Shown: positions 50,901 to 62,204 of the stretch, one piece after another
Position numbering within the stretch: the stretch's first letter is position 1
How the letters are laid out: each line of letters begins with the position of its first letter
Origin: Cloeon dipterum
Taxonomy: Eukaryota > Arthropoda > Insecta > Ephemeroptera > Baetidae
DNA: 64,000 bases
NCBI RefSeq assembly: GCF_949628265.1
Contig: NC_088788.1
Coordinates: 23,732,335-23,796,334 of the forward strand
Reading direction: 5' to 3'
Program-made: the position numbers and the translations under genes
Notes under the pieces: model-generated
Told to the model about the DNA's origin: nothing
Databases searched by the model: none
What the model saw: the letters and a program-made list of their open reading frames with translations, nothing else

Positions 50901-53900
50901 AACGCTAGAGGCTCGGCCAACTCGAAGTGAAGAGGATGGCGCATGGTAAGGAAAGAATTGTCAAGTTGCTCTTAACTCATTGAAATTGCAAACGTGCGCC
51001 TTGCAATAATTTTTGCTGTCTCACTTCTCCACACGGTGACCCGTCGTGCGCCGAATTCGCTTGAGTGGCCTTTAATTACAGGACGGGAAGAAGTGAGTGC
51101 GAGTGTCTCATTGTTTGAGCACTCATTTGATCTGGTCATGGGAGACCGCTGTCACCGTGGAATTGCAAAAATATCGTAATAATTGCACTGTCGCAAAACA
51201 ATGAAATGACGCTGACGTAACTATAGAGATGATCATTATCCTGGTTGTTGCCTGCTAAAAGCTGAGCAGTTATGTTCTTTTTAATATTTAAGGTGCAATA
51301 TTAAGTGCAAGTTTGAAAACGGTCGAAACAACCTATAAATTACCGGAGCATGATAAGTGCAAATGGAATTCAACGGGGTAATGTGATTCTCCAGTTGCAA
51401 GAAATAAAGCTAAATATGGTCGTGCGTCAGATTATATCGTATACGAAGCTCCATTAGCCTTGGAAATAAAAACTTTTTCAAATCTTGTGATTCAATTAAT
51501 TGTCACGGAAAAGTCGTCCAATGAGCACACAAACAGGTGGTCATGTTTGTGCAATGTGTGGTACATCCGATTCACCTCATGCAGAACTTGTCTTTTTCTT
51601 TCATCTGATGCTTAGCAAGCAATAACAACAGATTGCAATAATTACAATGACGTGCCGGGTAATTAAGAAAATATGGGCGCCACCACGCTAAGTTAACGAT
51701 AGGCGAAATCTGAAAGGAAAAGAACAATGACAAAGTGCTGGTCATACCAGGCTGACGCTGCGCAAACGGATCTGCAACATTTGGCACAGAGCTTTTCATA
51801 AAACCCTTTTCGCCTTCACTCTCTTGCGGTCCTGGAGGCCTCAATCTTTTGTATTGCACTGCCATTAAATTGTCGCACTCGCGGCAATAGTGACAACAAT
51901 GAATGGCAAAAACGCCCAGAAAATGCGTCTCAGGCAAAGGTAATCTTTGTTCCTTGCACCAAATATGCACCTGCAGATAATTGAACTCGACGAGGAAAAA
52001 GTGCAGGGGAAATTTTGCTGATCAATCTCATTTAATTTGTGTTGGGATTTGCTCGTCGAAAATGTCGAAATCATGCTGTTTTTAGAGCGTTGCAAATATG
52101 CAACCCGCAGATCGAGCATTCTATTCAGACCAATTCTTCATTTTTGTTTGTATGGTCGTTTGACCTACCTGAGTCTGCATGCATTTTCGAATGATTATTC
52201 TGGAGGTTGGTCACGTTATGGTAACACCTATATAAGAGGGCTACGTGCGATCTCAAGTTCGTCATTACATCGACACACCAAACAAAAAGAGTGTTTCACA
52301 ATTATCCGAATCATCGCGCGTTGGTGACCCCACCGAAACGAAACAACACTCCGTTTTCGAGTGGCTAGAAAGATTCAACATTAACCGACCAAAGTAAATT
52401 TCAGTGACTTGCGCTTTCCTTCAATGCGAAGCACATGACGCCTTTCCATATAAATGTTTTCCTCCTCCGCGCAGCCGGATTCCCCGAAAAAAATTTGCAG
52501 ATTCACCATTTTAGATTTTAATTTCCCCTGCTGCCTTGGCGAAATTTTCTCTTTTCAAGTGTGCATGAAAGACATTGGAAATTTGAGACAGTTACGTCAA
52601 AAGATGTGTAGATATGCTTGCTGCGCTGTTACGAGAGGAAGAAACTAATAAAAGCAGACAAATATTTGCGAAATAATTCTTAGGACGCCACGCATATTTC
52701 TATCGAGTTTTATGCAAACAGCACTTAGCACCTGTCACCAAATGATTCATGTCAGGTTGCATTTGTCAACTACACTTCTTAATTTTAATTTAGCTGTAAC
52801 ATTTTGCACAGTTCGTCAACATGCACATTGGCCGCATTGCCATCACGTGTGTAGCATTAAAATTAAATTTGCGCTTAACACTTTGAACACTATGCTAACA
52901 TTAATTTTAAATTTAAATGAAGACAGCATTTAACATAGTAGGCACTTAACACTTGTCTGTCACCACACTTGTCTAAAGAGTGACTGAAAAGCAGCAAATG
53001 TTGCCAAACAGAGACATTTATCGACACGACCAACATTGAAAAGAGAAAATTAAAAACTGAACGGCAGATTTTGATTTACAGGCGAAATGCTTTTAACTAT
53101 AACAAATTACCAGCGTGTTAATTCGTTTCCGATTTTATTCTGACAATTAGAAAAAAAAATTTTTTAACGGGTTTTAATATGAGCTGAATTTAGTGAATTC
53201 ATGTGCTAAAAGTATTTTTGTTAAATAAATCTAATTATTCTGTATAGCTTTATAATCAAAACAATAAAACATAAAAACGCAAAAGAGAGGTTTAGAATAA
53301 GAAGAATTTTCATTAAACGCACTCAGGTGTTTTTGTTTACAATTTTTAAATATAAAAGGGCCTGGTTACATATACACGTCTTACACATCTTTGTGCAACG
53401 ACGTCAACCTGTCATTTTACTGCAGCTGACCTTTTGACAATGTAAATTGCGTTTATTGTTAGAAAGTCAGAGAAAAACTGATTCTTTCTGGCCAGGTGAG
53501 CAGGTCAGAATAATAATTTTCCTGGCACCATCCAACAAAAGGATTGGCAATTTCGCGAAGTGCAATAACAAAATGAACCAACTATTGAGCTGTTGTGTCC
53601 GCTTCTCCGAAATTGACTCACACCGCTTGCTTTACGGCTCCGGCCGAAACTTCTTATACACCAGGTGAATAACAAAGTGTGATAAAATTTCCAAACTGAT
53701 TCGCAATTCACGTCACACCAGAGCGACTTCCAGTCATTGTGTCTCCGGCCGAAGAGAACATCTGCCAGGCAGGGTTTGCAGCTCTATTGACCACGAGCAA
53801 GCAGAGAAAAAATAGAACTGTTGCAACGGCGGATGAGAAAAGCTAGCGAAGTGCAATAACGCGTGGCTGTATGCACTCTTTGAAGTCGGTCACTGAACGA

Positions 53901-56654
53901 GCATTGGCAAATGCACCATTATATTATCACTATTAAGCGCGACTGCAACGAACTGCAATGGTGCACGGATAAAGGGAAATAACGCGCGTGTCAAATCAAG
54001 ATTAAAAGGTTTTTGTGAGCAAGTAACGAAATTTCATCAGGCAACGGCAAACCCTCAGTTTCCCTCGCACTTTTCTATTTAAATTTTAAGTCTGCAAATG
54101 GAAAAAGCTTCTTGACTTCAAACCCTTAAGAATGATAGATTTTTATGTTCGATAAAAATTTTGCACAGTGTTTTAGCAATTTAATTTTTTTAATTTCTAT
54201 ATAGTTTAAAATAGCGCATATTTGAGAATGTAAATTTTTAGACACGAGTCTAAATTGTTTAACAATTAGTTCTATCGTTACTTTTTCAAACCATATGATT
54301 GGAAAATTTGCCTGAAAAACTGTTACTTCAACGATGAAAATAATTCGAGGTTTTTTGGGTTAATCTTTGTTTTTTAAACACATCACATGTATGTTGCTTT
54401 GCGGTTGAATTTCTGAATTACACAAACAAGATACGAGAAAACATATAATAGAAAAATAACACGACAAATAGGAAATCTTAATTAAAACAATAAAAAACTG
54501 CTTAACTCAGTGAGGATAATCACAGACTATAATATACTAATGAGTAAAATTATCTCGCACGTTCTCATACACTGCACAGCATCATCTGTTTCAACCCCTC
54601 AGGCGTTATCAGCAATACTTTTATAACCTGCATCTCTCTTTGATTATGCTCAGAATTGAGTGCAGTCAATTATTTTCAACGACTGGTGATTTACATAAAA
54701 TCCTCTCTGTCTGAGGGGGCCAAAACTGCCGCTGCACAGAGGATTTAGTTCCCTTTTAGGACTTTTAGCAACCATTTGATTTTTTTAAATTTTTAAAACA
54801 AGCTATTTTATTTGAAATCGAACTATGGTCCCGGCAGGAACAAAAAATAACATTCAATCTCAAACTAGAATTTTGAGCACATATCCATATATCACGTCAA
54901 ACTCTGTGTTAACGTGTGAATGGAACGATTTATCAGAGCAGCATCTCATCCCATATGCCGTTGAAATAGAATCTAGGTTGATGTGACGCGCGCATATGTT
55001 TATTTTATAACTAACGAAAAGAAAAGTTGAATTATGTCGCTATTCGTTAGCCGAGTTCTCTTTGGTATTGAACTACGAGCGAGCAGACTGATCAGAGACA
55101 CATGGTTGGAATAAATGTCACTTAATGCGTTCACGGATGAAAGAGAAACTTGATAAAACGGGAATATTAATTGCTGGAAAATGCCTAAGTCGCTTGATCA
55201 CGCGGGGAGTGTGTCCGCTGCCTTAATTAGCCACTAGCGTGATTCCAATTCGTATATTATAATCTCTGATTCTTATGGAATAATCTTCTGTGTGCAGTGC
55301 AGTGTCATTACAGCCTGACGTGAAGGGGACTTGCAAGCATTAACTGCGGAGTAATATACCGGCTCAATATATTGTGTTACAGCTTTATGCGGCAGACCTT
55401 AAGCGAAAATATTTATAACTATAATTCATTGAAACAAGTCATATATTAATATCACGGAAGGAAAGTTTGAGATTACCGGCGTTTTTTTATTTATTTTGAT
55501 ACACATTAACCAGGAAAATATAGATCTTTCGATCCTTGAATAAACTTCAAATGAAAAGGATTGTAAGTTAAGGGTCTCCGGATATTATTTATCGTTAAAT
55601 TATTTGAACGCTTAGTGGGTCGGAATTCGAATGAAGAGCGTTGAAAAATAATGCAAAAAGTAGTGGGCGCTCTTGACATTTGCATGAGAAAGTGAAGTAG
55701 AAGACCTTGAATGTTTCGAGAGTTTTCAAAACAAAAATCCAATTTGAGCCTTCTTCCGTGATTTCACTGTTCGATAAGTCATGTTAAATAATACCTTTTT
55801 AGACAATTACTATGCTCCAAAAATTTTATCTTTTTTTCGCGTGAGCAACAAGACAAATAAATGAGCAAGCAGGAAGAGCAGACCACATGCGTAACTGCGA
55901 GCAATTTGCACGAGCAATTATACGACGGAGCCTCCTCAGAGGCACGAACTTGTTTTGGCGACTTGTAGTGCTATAAATTCTTCACGTCGTTTGAATATGA
56001 TAATATTATAACGTGCCCACGAGACAACTCACTAGGCTAATTCCGCTTTAAAATTAAGCTTTTATTTTTCGCAGAAAAAAATAAAGTTTTCCGTGAAACA
56101 TTGGAATTTATTCTTCTAAATGGTCGCAAGAGTGGGGGTGGTGGGACAAAGACTCATCTTAAACTTGAACCAACATAAAAAACAAAAAGAGGCCAATTAA
56201 GTTTTTTCATTTAATTTATCAAATTGTCCAAATATTTTTTATACTTAAAGCAAGGATAAGTTAAGATATTTTTTAAACATGAATAGAGGACAATTATAAC
56301 TATTTAAATTTCATTTTTTGAAGCAGATTCTTCAGGTTCTAAAAATTTTGACCAACATAACGAGAACATATCTTCTAGAATTCCCTTCTTTGAATGCTTC
56401 GACGCAAATAATGTAACACAAGAAAGTAGTGAACTATTTGAAACACGCAGGGAATGGCACCCTCTGAAAAGAAACAACTGTGCCGGCCAAAACCGAAAGG
56501 CATACTGTTTCCAATCGATAACAATCAAGTCAATGCCCCTTTGATTCCGCTCACCGTATCCGTTCTGGTGGACCGTGTAGTTGAGGTCGGAGAACTCAAT
56601 GTTGACCGGCATCAAGGGGGTGAGGTTGCTCAGCGTCTTCTTGGGGTTGGCCAT
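44977..56654 (-). CDS. ABC transporter, subfamily G half transporter (copy A)
   Basis: ABCG half transporter of the white/ABCG1/ABCG4 type, working as a dimer to export lipids, sterols or pigment precursors. Exons (minus): 56555-56654, 49712-49829, 48078-48267, 47832-47977, 47463-47704, 46801-46917, 46127-46293, 45902-46070, 45747-45847, 45539-45694, 45236-45469, 44977-45171; 644 aa. The start exon reads [11 protein letters not shown] and [13 protein letters not shown]. Walker [10 protein letters not shown] is at residues 56-64, signature LSGGERKR near 157-164, Walker [10 protein letters not shown] at 177-185, and H-loop histidine in [10 protein letters not shown]. Note HTPSA where HQPSA is usual, and GLDDLSS where GLDSSS is usual. 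Six hydrophobic helices follow, ending in a basic tail. Intron 1 is 6.7 kb; intron 45695-45746 is of GC-AG type (CAG then GCGAGT). ABCG1/4 versus other insect ABCG orthology is not resolved. Confidence 0.92.
50165..50248 (+). repeat. dispersed repeat fragment, copy 2 (in ABCG intron)
   Basis: GC-rich patch resembling the reverse complement of 13453-13543: shared GAAC, TGCTAGCAC, GGTTCC, TATAAC, CCGC and CGGATAACATG. In this copy a frame stays open ([16 protein letters not shown]), hinting at a former coding region of a mobile element. The family was not identified. Confidence 0.35.
50799..50945 (+). promoter_or_regulatory. TATA/initiator promoter and possible first coding exon
   Basis: TATATAAA at 50799-50806 lies 30 bases before an ACAGTTA initiator-like motif (A at 50829). 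About 107 bases on, ATG GCG CAT G (50936-50945) meets a strong GTAAGG donor. Very short first coding exons of this kind occur in small secreted insect proteins. An acceptor TTTAATTACAG ending at 51082 would continue in frame for about 30 codons ([17 protein letters not shown]). No product is recognised. Confidence 0.3.
51572..51970 (-). other. 132-codon open frame of unknown nature
   Basis: Longest open frame in the ABCG intron, preceded by a CTGCAG acceptor at 51971-51976. It begins in a Cys/His-rich segment ([15 protein letters not shown]) and continues through [12 protein letters not shown] and [15 protein letters not shown] into a hydrophobic stretch. A second frame over the same bases reads [19 protein letters not shown], like a membrane helix ending at a stop. 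No homology is recognised and no start context is evident, so it may be spurious. Confidence 0.2.
52229..52262 (+). promoter_or_regulatory. TATA box with possible start site
   Basis: TATATAAG at 52229-52236 is followed about 27 bases later by TCAAGTTCGTC, an imperfect initiator, and then a CA-rich leader-like sequence. No ORF of note begins in the next 150 bases. Could be a second plus-strand promoter in the intron, or chance. Confidence 0.25.
53351..53358 (+). promoter_or_regulatory. canonical TATA box
   Basis: TATAAAAG followed by GGCC, a strong TATA context. About 30 bases downstream is CTTACACATC. No coding exon is recognised after it. Confidence 0.2.
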
Positions 56655-59552
56655 CTCGCAGGCCTGGCTTACTTCGCTGCAATCCTTCTCTCGGCGTGTG
56701 CTCTGTTTTCCTCGTCCCTGTCGGCCGCCTGCTTCTTCACACGCGAGTCCATAAACAACTAACCAAAGCCAGAGCCGTGCGGCTCACTCGCTACCCATGT
56801 GCTAGTCATGGCTGGGACCAATGACGTCAACAGGCGAGCGCCGTCGAAGGTGTTACTATACTCGGCGCCGCGAGTGATGATGAGAGTGCTGCGCGGTGGC
56901 TGGGTGGCTCTCCTCCTAAAACCAGATAATTGGTCTGAGTCAGAAGGATAAAATTCGCAATGAGCCAAAATTCAGGGAATAATTAATTATACATTTATTT
57001 ATTATCATCTTATAATGCAACTAGGTTAGAACCGCGATATTCGGTAAAAATAAAATTCGTAAAATTTTATGAACGGGATTCTTGATCATTCTCATTTTGA
57101 CTCTGCGAGTTGAGTCAGTTTAAATTTAGAGCTGATAATCCTTTGAACTTTTGTTTGGTAAGAGGGGTAAGAGTGGCGTGTTTATCAATCTTGGAATCTT
57201 TTAATGGCCTGCTGTATCACAAATATGATTAAAGCTAAACGAGTTGCTCTGCTGATCCGCAATTAAATTGCTTTAAATCTAAACGATGCAATGCGGATCA
57301 TAGCCTTGAGCATGCATTTATCTGATTAATTGGTCCATAAAATTTTAACGCAATTATCATTTAGAATTATTAAAAACTGACAAAGAATTTGAAATACACA
57401 GAGAAGCATTCATTTATTTATCAATATTTAGACAGAGACTGCATAGGATTCTTATACCTGGCGAATTAAGTAGAAAATTAGGTAATTGCTAAAATTCAGT
57501 AACATACTTATTTTCTCAGTTGGTTACCTTTATTTTTAAAACTTGAAATAGTACCCTGCGCTGTGAAGACAGTTATTATATATTGGAGCAATCCGAACTT
57601 TATGCATTTATCTTGAACCTCTCAAAATAGGGATCGTATATACACTATTATCCTTGAAATGAAAAAAGTAAATGATTACCTATATACCTATGCCCATTCT
57701 GGTGATGGCTTGAATAGTTTATTTTCAATATTTATGAGTAGAAAATTAAATTTGCATGGTAAATTACTACCTTATCATTCGGGAAATCTCTTAGGCGCCA
57801 ATTCCACCAAACAACAAAAATCTAATTTTATGGCTAGACGCAGCAAACAATGCAAAACGTGGAAGAGCAATAACTATATATATGTGACGTGTTAATGGGA
57901 CTTTGTATTCTACGCGCAGTAGCCGCTGTGTCTGCTCCGTTTACAAAATTCATTGCGTCGCCGACATTGGAGCTGCTTTCGCTGGTTCACAGGGGCGTCT
58001 GAAGGACGAAATAACCGCAGAAAACATTTTCGCTGTATTTCCAACACGGATAATGTATAATGTAATATAATACAAATATTATTTGTATTTAATTTGCCGC
58101 CTTACGAAGCACATTCACGCACGCCCTCCTTCAATGCACATAAACTTCAATAAACTGTACCTATTAGCCACGGACCAAGTTGATGAACGCGAGCGTCAGT
58201 GTTGTTTGACATGTGAATAAATCAGAAAAAAAATATTTAGGAGCAGAAGTTGTCAGCTGCTCGTTTCAAGTCCTTTTGTTACGCTCGCCGGCGGCGGCTT
58301 CCGTGTATGCAACATACAAGCCTCTGATGCGACGAGTGCGTGAGCACCTGATTTTCGCAAAGATTAGCTCGTTTTTGCTAGGGAACTTGGCCTTGGCAGT
58401 GGAATCTTAAATTAAAGCTATTATATTCGCACATCTTTTATGCTAGATACTAAAATGAATAACTGGTTTTAAAACGCGACTCCTTAATCTAGGCGTTAAC
58501 TGCTACAAAATAGGGTTCGCCCAAATTCTCCTATTGAGCAATCTTTTTTAATAAGCATAGAGATATTTTATTTGGTTGCAAAGTTAGTAGCTATTTAGCT
58601 TCAATATATAAGAGGAGATGTAAAACATATTTTTAATATGTGCTAAATGTGTAATCATTGCCTATTATTACCGATTATTTTCATTACTTTTGCCAAAATT
58701 AGTTTCACATATATAAGAAGATCAGTATCGTCATATATTAAAACCAAAATGTCATAAAAACTCAATTTTATTAAATTTAAAATGGCAAAGTCCAGCGCAG
58801 ATTTATGCCATAGGCGATCGGTGGATTTGGATACACCTCAAGTGGCAGTGGCCCATATCGTGGAAAAAACCGGAAAAAACCATATAAACCGTAAATGGTA
58901 TACAACAACCTCCCAACCAAATTGTAAAGCCAAAGTACATAGTATATCACAATTTAATTATTTTAGTTTTGTTAATATTTTATAAGGTAAAAGTTATTTC
59001 TTTATTCCAGATCCAAAACTAGATAGTATAAGAGCGCACAAATTTTATTATTGGAGAAGATCTACTTTTAGACTTAAATAGTAAAATATTCACTTTGTAA
59101 CTCACTCACTTTTATAAAATAATAGCTCAGCAAATAAAATCAAATTTAATTTTTGTCACAATTAATTAATCAATTGGAGAGTAAAAATTTAGGTGTTTGT
59201 CGAGCGCGGTGCGCATTTTAAACTCGACGACCACGACAATTTCCCTAGCCAAAATGTCTTTGTGCACCATATTTTGATAACATTCAATTCAGCATTTTGA
59301 CAGACGTGCTTGTTTTGTTTATTCTCAATCAGCAATCAGCTTTTCCAATCAATAATTGCACCAAAACAAGTAAAAAATTGAAGTCGCTGTCACATTCACG
59401 TGCTCTCCCACCACTTTTAAGTGACTTTGGCTACCACCTGCTGCTTATGGGATTTTACGTGTTAAATTTGGAGGTCGCTGATTGGTCCCAATTTCCCATT
59501 TGATTTAACCCGTGGATTCGTGTGGCACTAGCCTAGCACACGGGTCGCTAGT

Positions 59553-59562
59553 ACGCATGCGC
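59553..59562. promoter_or_regulatory. NRF1-like palindromic site in orphan GC-rich patch
   Basis: ACGCATGCGC, matching the NRF1/Ewg core, in a CpG-rich 120-base stretch with no annotated gene start within 2.5 kb. Compare the similar site upstream of HEATR1. Confidence 0.3.
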
Positions 59563-60360
59563 TCGTGTGGACGTGTGCTTGCGCTCTAGAGCGAGCAGGC
59601 GGCAAGCCTGCAGACTGAAATATATATAGCAGACAAAGAGAAATTTGGCCAGGAAAATTGAAATTTAGGAATTTTTCCTTGCTGCCTCCTTTAGACACCT
59701 CAAGTGACCCTTGACCCACTTACATGCACCGATCGCCTATGCTATATTTTTTGTGCGCTAAATTCTTCTCAACCAAGTATTATCCGCTCATATACAAGCA
59801 TCTCACTATTTAAAAACATAATGTAGTAGTAGTTATAGAGCGATATATTTCTCGTTAATGGTCGATTTTCACCTGTAAATTGTTGTTTCACAACAGCAAA
59901 AATACACCTGAAGCCGATTATCTAATTCTCAGAGCGCGAGTGAAAAAGAAAAGCGTCACCTAATCGGCCTCAAGGCTCTGCATGTCAACAACGTGAGGCA
60001 GCATTTGGCATGCCGAATGAAAAAATCGGTCGGCCGGGAAAATCAACCAGCTTGAAAAGTCCTTTGAGCGCGCGATAGTGGCACAAGTGGCACAACAATG
60101 CAACCGCGGGAATGATAATAACACAATTTCGTATTACTAAGCATATTTTTCTCACACTGCACACACGTTCGGAACGCAGCGCGAGGAAAGGAACCGCGTC
60201 TTTTAATCAAGCGGCACAATGGCGCAAACCGAAAAGTCCATTGTTGCAGGAGAGATTTATTTGCAGCGTGCGGCGGGCCCTGCCTTGAACAGATTCGCAT
60301 TCTGCACTTCCAATTCTCTGTGCTAATAATTTTAATAATGGTGTCATTGCGAAACACATT

Positions 60361-60384
60361 TCTCTCTCTCTCTCTCTCTCTCTC
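60361..60384 (+). repeat. (TC)12 microsatellite
   Basis: Uninterrupted TC dinucleotide run of 24 bases, followed by CGCGCG. Confidence 0.95.
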
Positions 60385-62204
60385 CGCGCGAAAGCTAATT
60401 TCCATTCGCGTCTCCTCCTTATTTGCATGACAATGCATCGGCCGTCATTATAAAGTGTCTCAATTCTCCAAATCAGTCCAGCAGACATCCCAATTTTCTA
60501 TTCCTGCACCAGCCATGTGACACGAATACCAAAGAACTGAGGGCTCCTTGGGTCGTGACCTGCTCACATGGCCGTCAGTCAAGTGATCGACCACGGATTG
60601 TTAATTCAATATATTGAGAGCATTTTTGATGTATCAGTTGAGAAACAGGAAAAGCCTTCGCGCTTGCAAAAGCAAAAATAATAAAAAAAAACCATAAAAA
60701 ACGCTGTTTTGATGGAAGAGGAAATAATAAACTGTTTTTCCGCCACCTTATAAACATTCATTGCATCTTGCCATTCTCTTTGATGGCGCTTCCAAAACAG
60801 ATTAGCAAGGTCTCTGGCGTACATGATTACATTTTTCCCACTGTCGATGAGAATTATTTGGATAATGACTGGCTAAAATTCTTCGCCTCCTAGCGTCCAA
60901 CAACAATGATACCAAGTGGACCACAGGCTGTATTATACTTTTAGTAATGGTGAGAGATTTCGCAAAAAGTTCACGCGGAACAATAAACCATAATGAAAGA
61001 AATGAGACATCAAATTTCGCAAGATACGACACACGGTAGTCCAGGGACAAGGTCGAACGCAGCAGCAATTTCGAAAATTAAACCAGCAATTTATCTGGGA
61101 GAATTTTACTGGATTTTGTCCAATTGATAATAAATATAGGATGAAATAAAACACGTCTGCATAGGCCACTATCAGAAAGGTTTCCTATGCTTTTTGACGT
61201 GTTATTGTATAAAAGCTTAGAAACGTGATGTTAATTAGTGAAATTGAAATCAAATTGAAAAGCTTCTATGACCGAATTAGAAAGGCGTATTAGTTGCAAT
61301 TTTATTGTGAATCTGACAGGTGAAAAGTCACCGCACCTGAGTCAGATTTATGAGTGTTTGGGACGCGCAGTTGCTTGCACTACAAAGCCGAAGGAATGCA
61401 CTGGTGACCATGTTTTTGCCACTTGGGTGCTAATTGTGCTTTTCCGTACAACGCCATCTCAAGGAAAACAGTCATGTGGTGATAAAAAATGTGTTTCAGG
61501 CATTGCGGCACAAAAACGGAATGATTCACGCCCTGTTGATCGCGCTTTGCGGCAGCTGATGAGTAAACGAACGCGGCAAGTCATAGCCCAACAGGCCCGC
61601 GGTGGTCACGCGACTTGAAGGGAAGACAAAAAGTTAAACATGGACGTGGTGGAAATAAAAAACGCAGCTACGCCAATGTTATTTTATTAACACAACTAAA
61701 AAAAGCTGAAGTGTCAGAAGAGCAAATGCAGTTGTACCTCAAGGTTTGAAATGTAACCCAAAGTATAAAATGGTTGAGATTTATATGCAAATATCACATA
61801 CACATAGCAACGGATGCTCGATATTAACAATTGCGGCGGCTTGATTCCAGTTCAGTTGGCAGTTGCCAAGGCTAATTTTATGCGGCCACTAGTTGACTGA
61901 GAGCTAAAGCCAAAATATCCATTTTGCGGACAAAAATACATATTAACTCTCAACTGGAAATGAAGTGCATCACACACTTCTTTAAGAACGAGAACAGACC
62001 ATCTGGTGTTGTTTTAATCGAGCACCCTTTGACAAAGAGGATAATATAGGGCCATAACAATATTTTTTACTCAAAATAGATTTAAGCTTCACAAAGAGAG
62101 CAAATCGTAAAACTGATTAAAGTATCACTTAAAATACAATAGTGGACTCATATTTGTTTAGGTTAAATAATTACGAATTTTGGGCATTAAATAGGGCGCG
62201 TAAT

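Larger units (their letters stand above)
49830..56554 (-). other. 6.7-kb first intron of ABCG transporter A
   Basis: Joins the start exon to the Walker A exon in matching phase (TAC G / GT CCA). Apart from the repeat, ORF and promoter-like signals listed separately, it is AT-rich and shows no recognisable exon of a known gene. Confidence 0.6.
56655..62204. other. 5.5-kb spacer between the ABCG transporters
   Basis: The left 300 bases (56655-56950), GC-richer, should be the promoter and 5' UTR of transporter A. The rest is mostly AT-rich. Local features are a TC microsatellite, an NRF1-like site at 59553-59562 within a GC-rich patch (59500-59620), an octamer-like ATTTGCAT near 60421, and a 116-codon open frame at 61268-61618 (+) with a GC-rich end. 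The right 200 bases hold the 3' UTR of transporter B. No known gene is recognised. Confidence 0.4.

Noticed and set aside
51710-51747. Possible 38-nt intron splitting the 132-codon ORF (donor CTG|GTATGA, acceptor TTTCAG)
   Set aside because: Too short for a functional intron; the shortest convincing introns in this window are about 50 nt. The uninterrupted frame is preferred.
52164-52180. Minus-strand ATGCATGCAGACTCAG followed by a GTAGGT donor as first exon for the 51572-51970 ORF
   Set aside because: Its splice phase would place the downstream exon in a frame that stops after about 13 codons.
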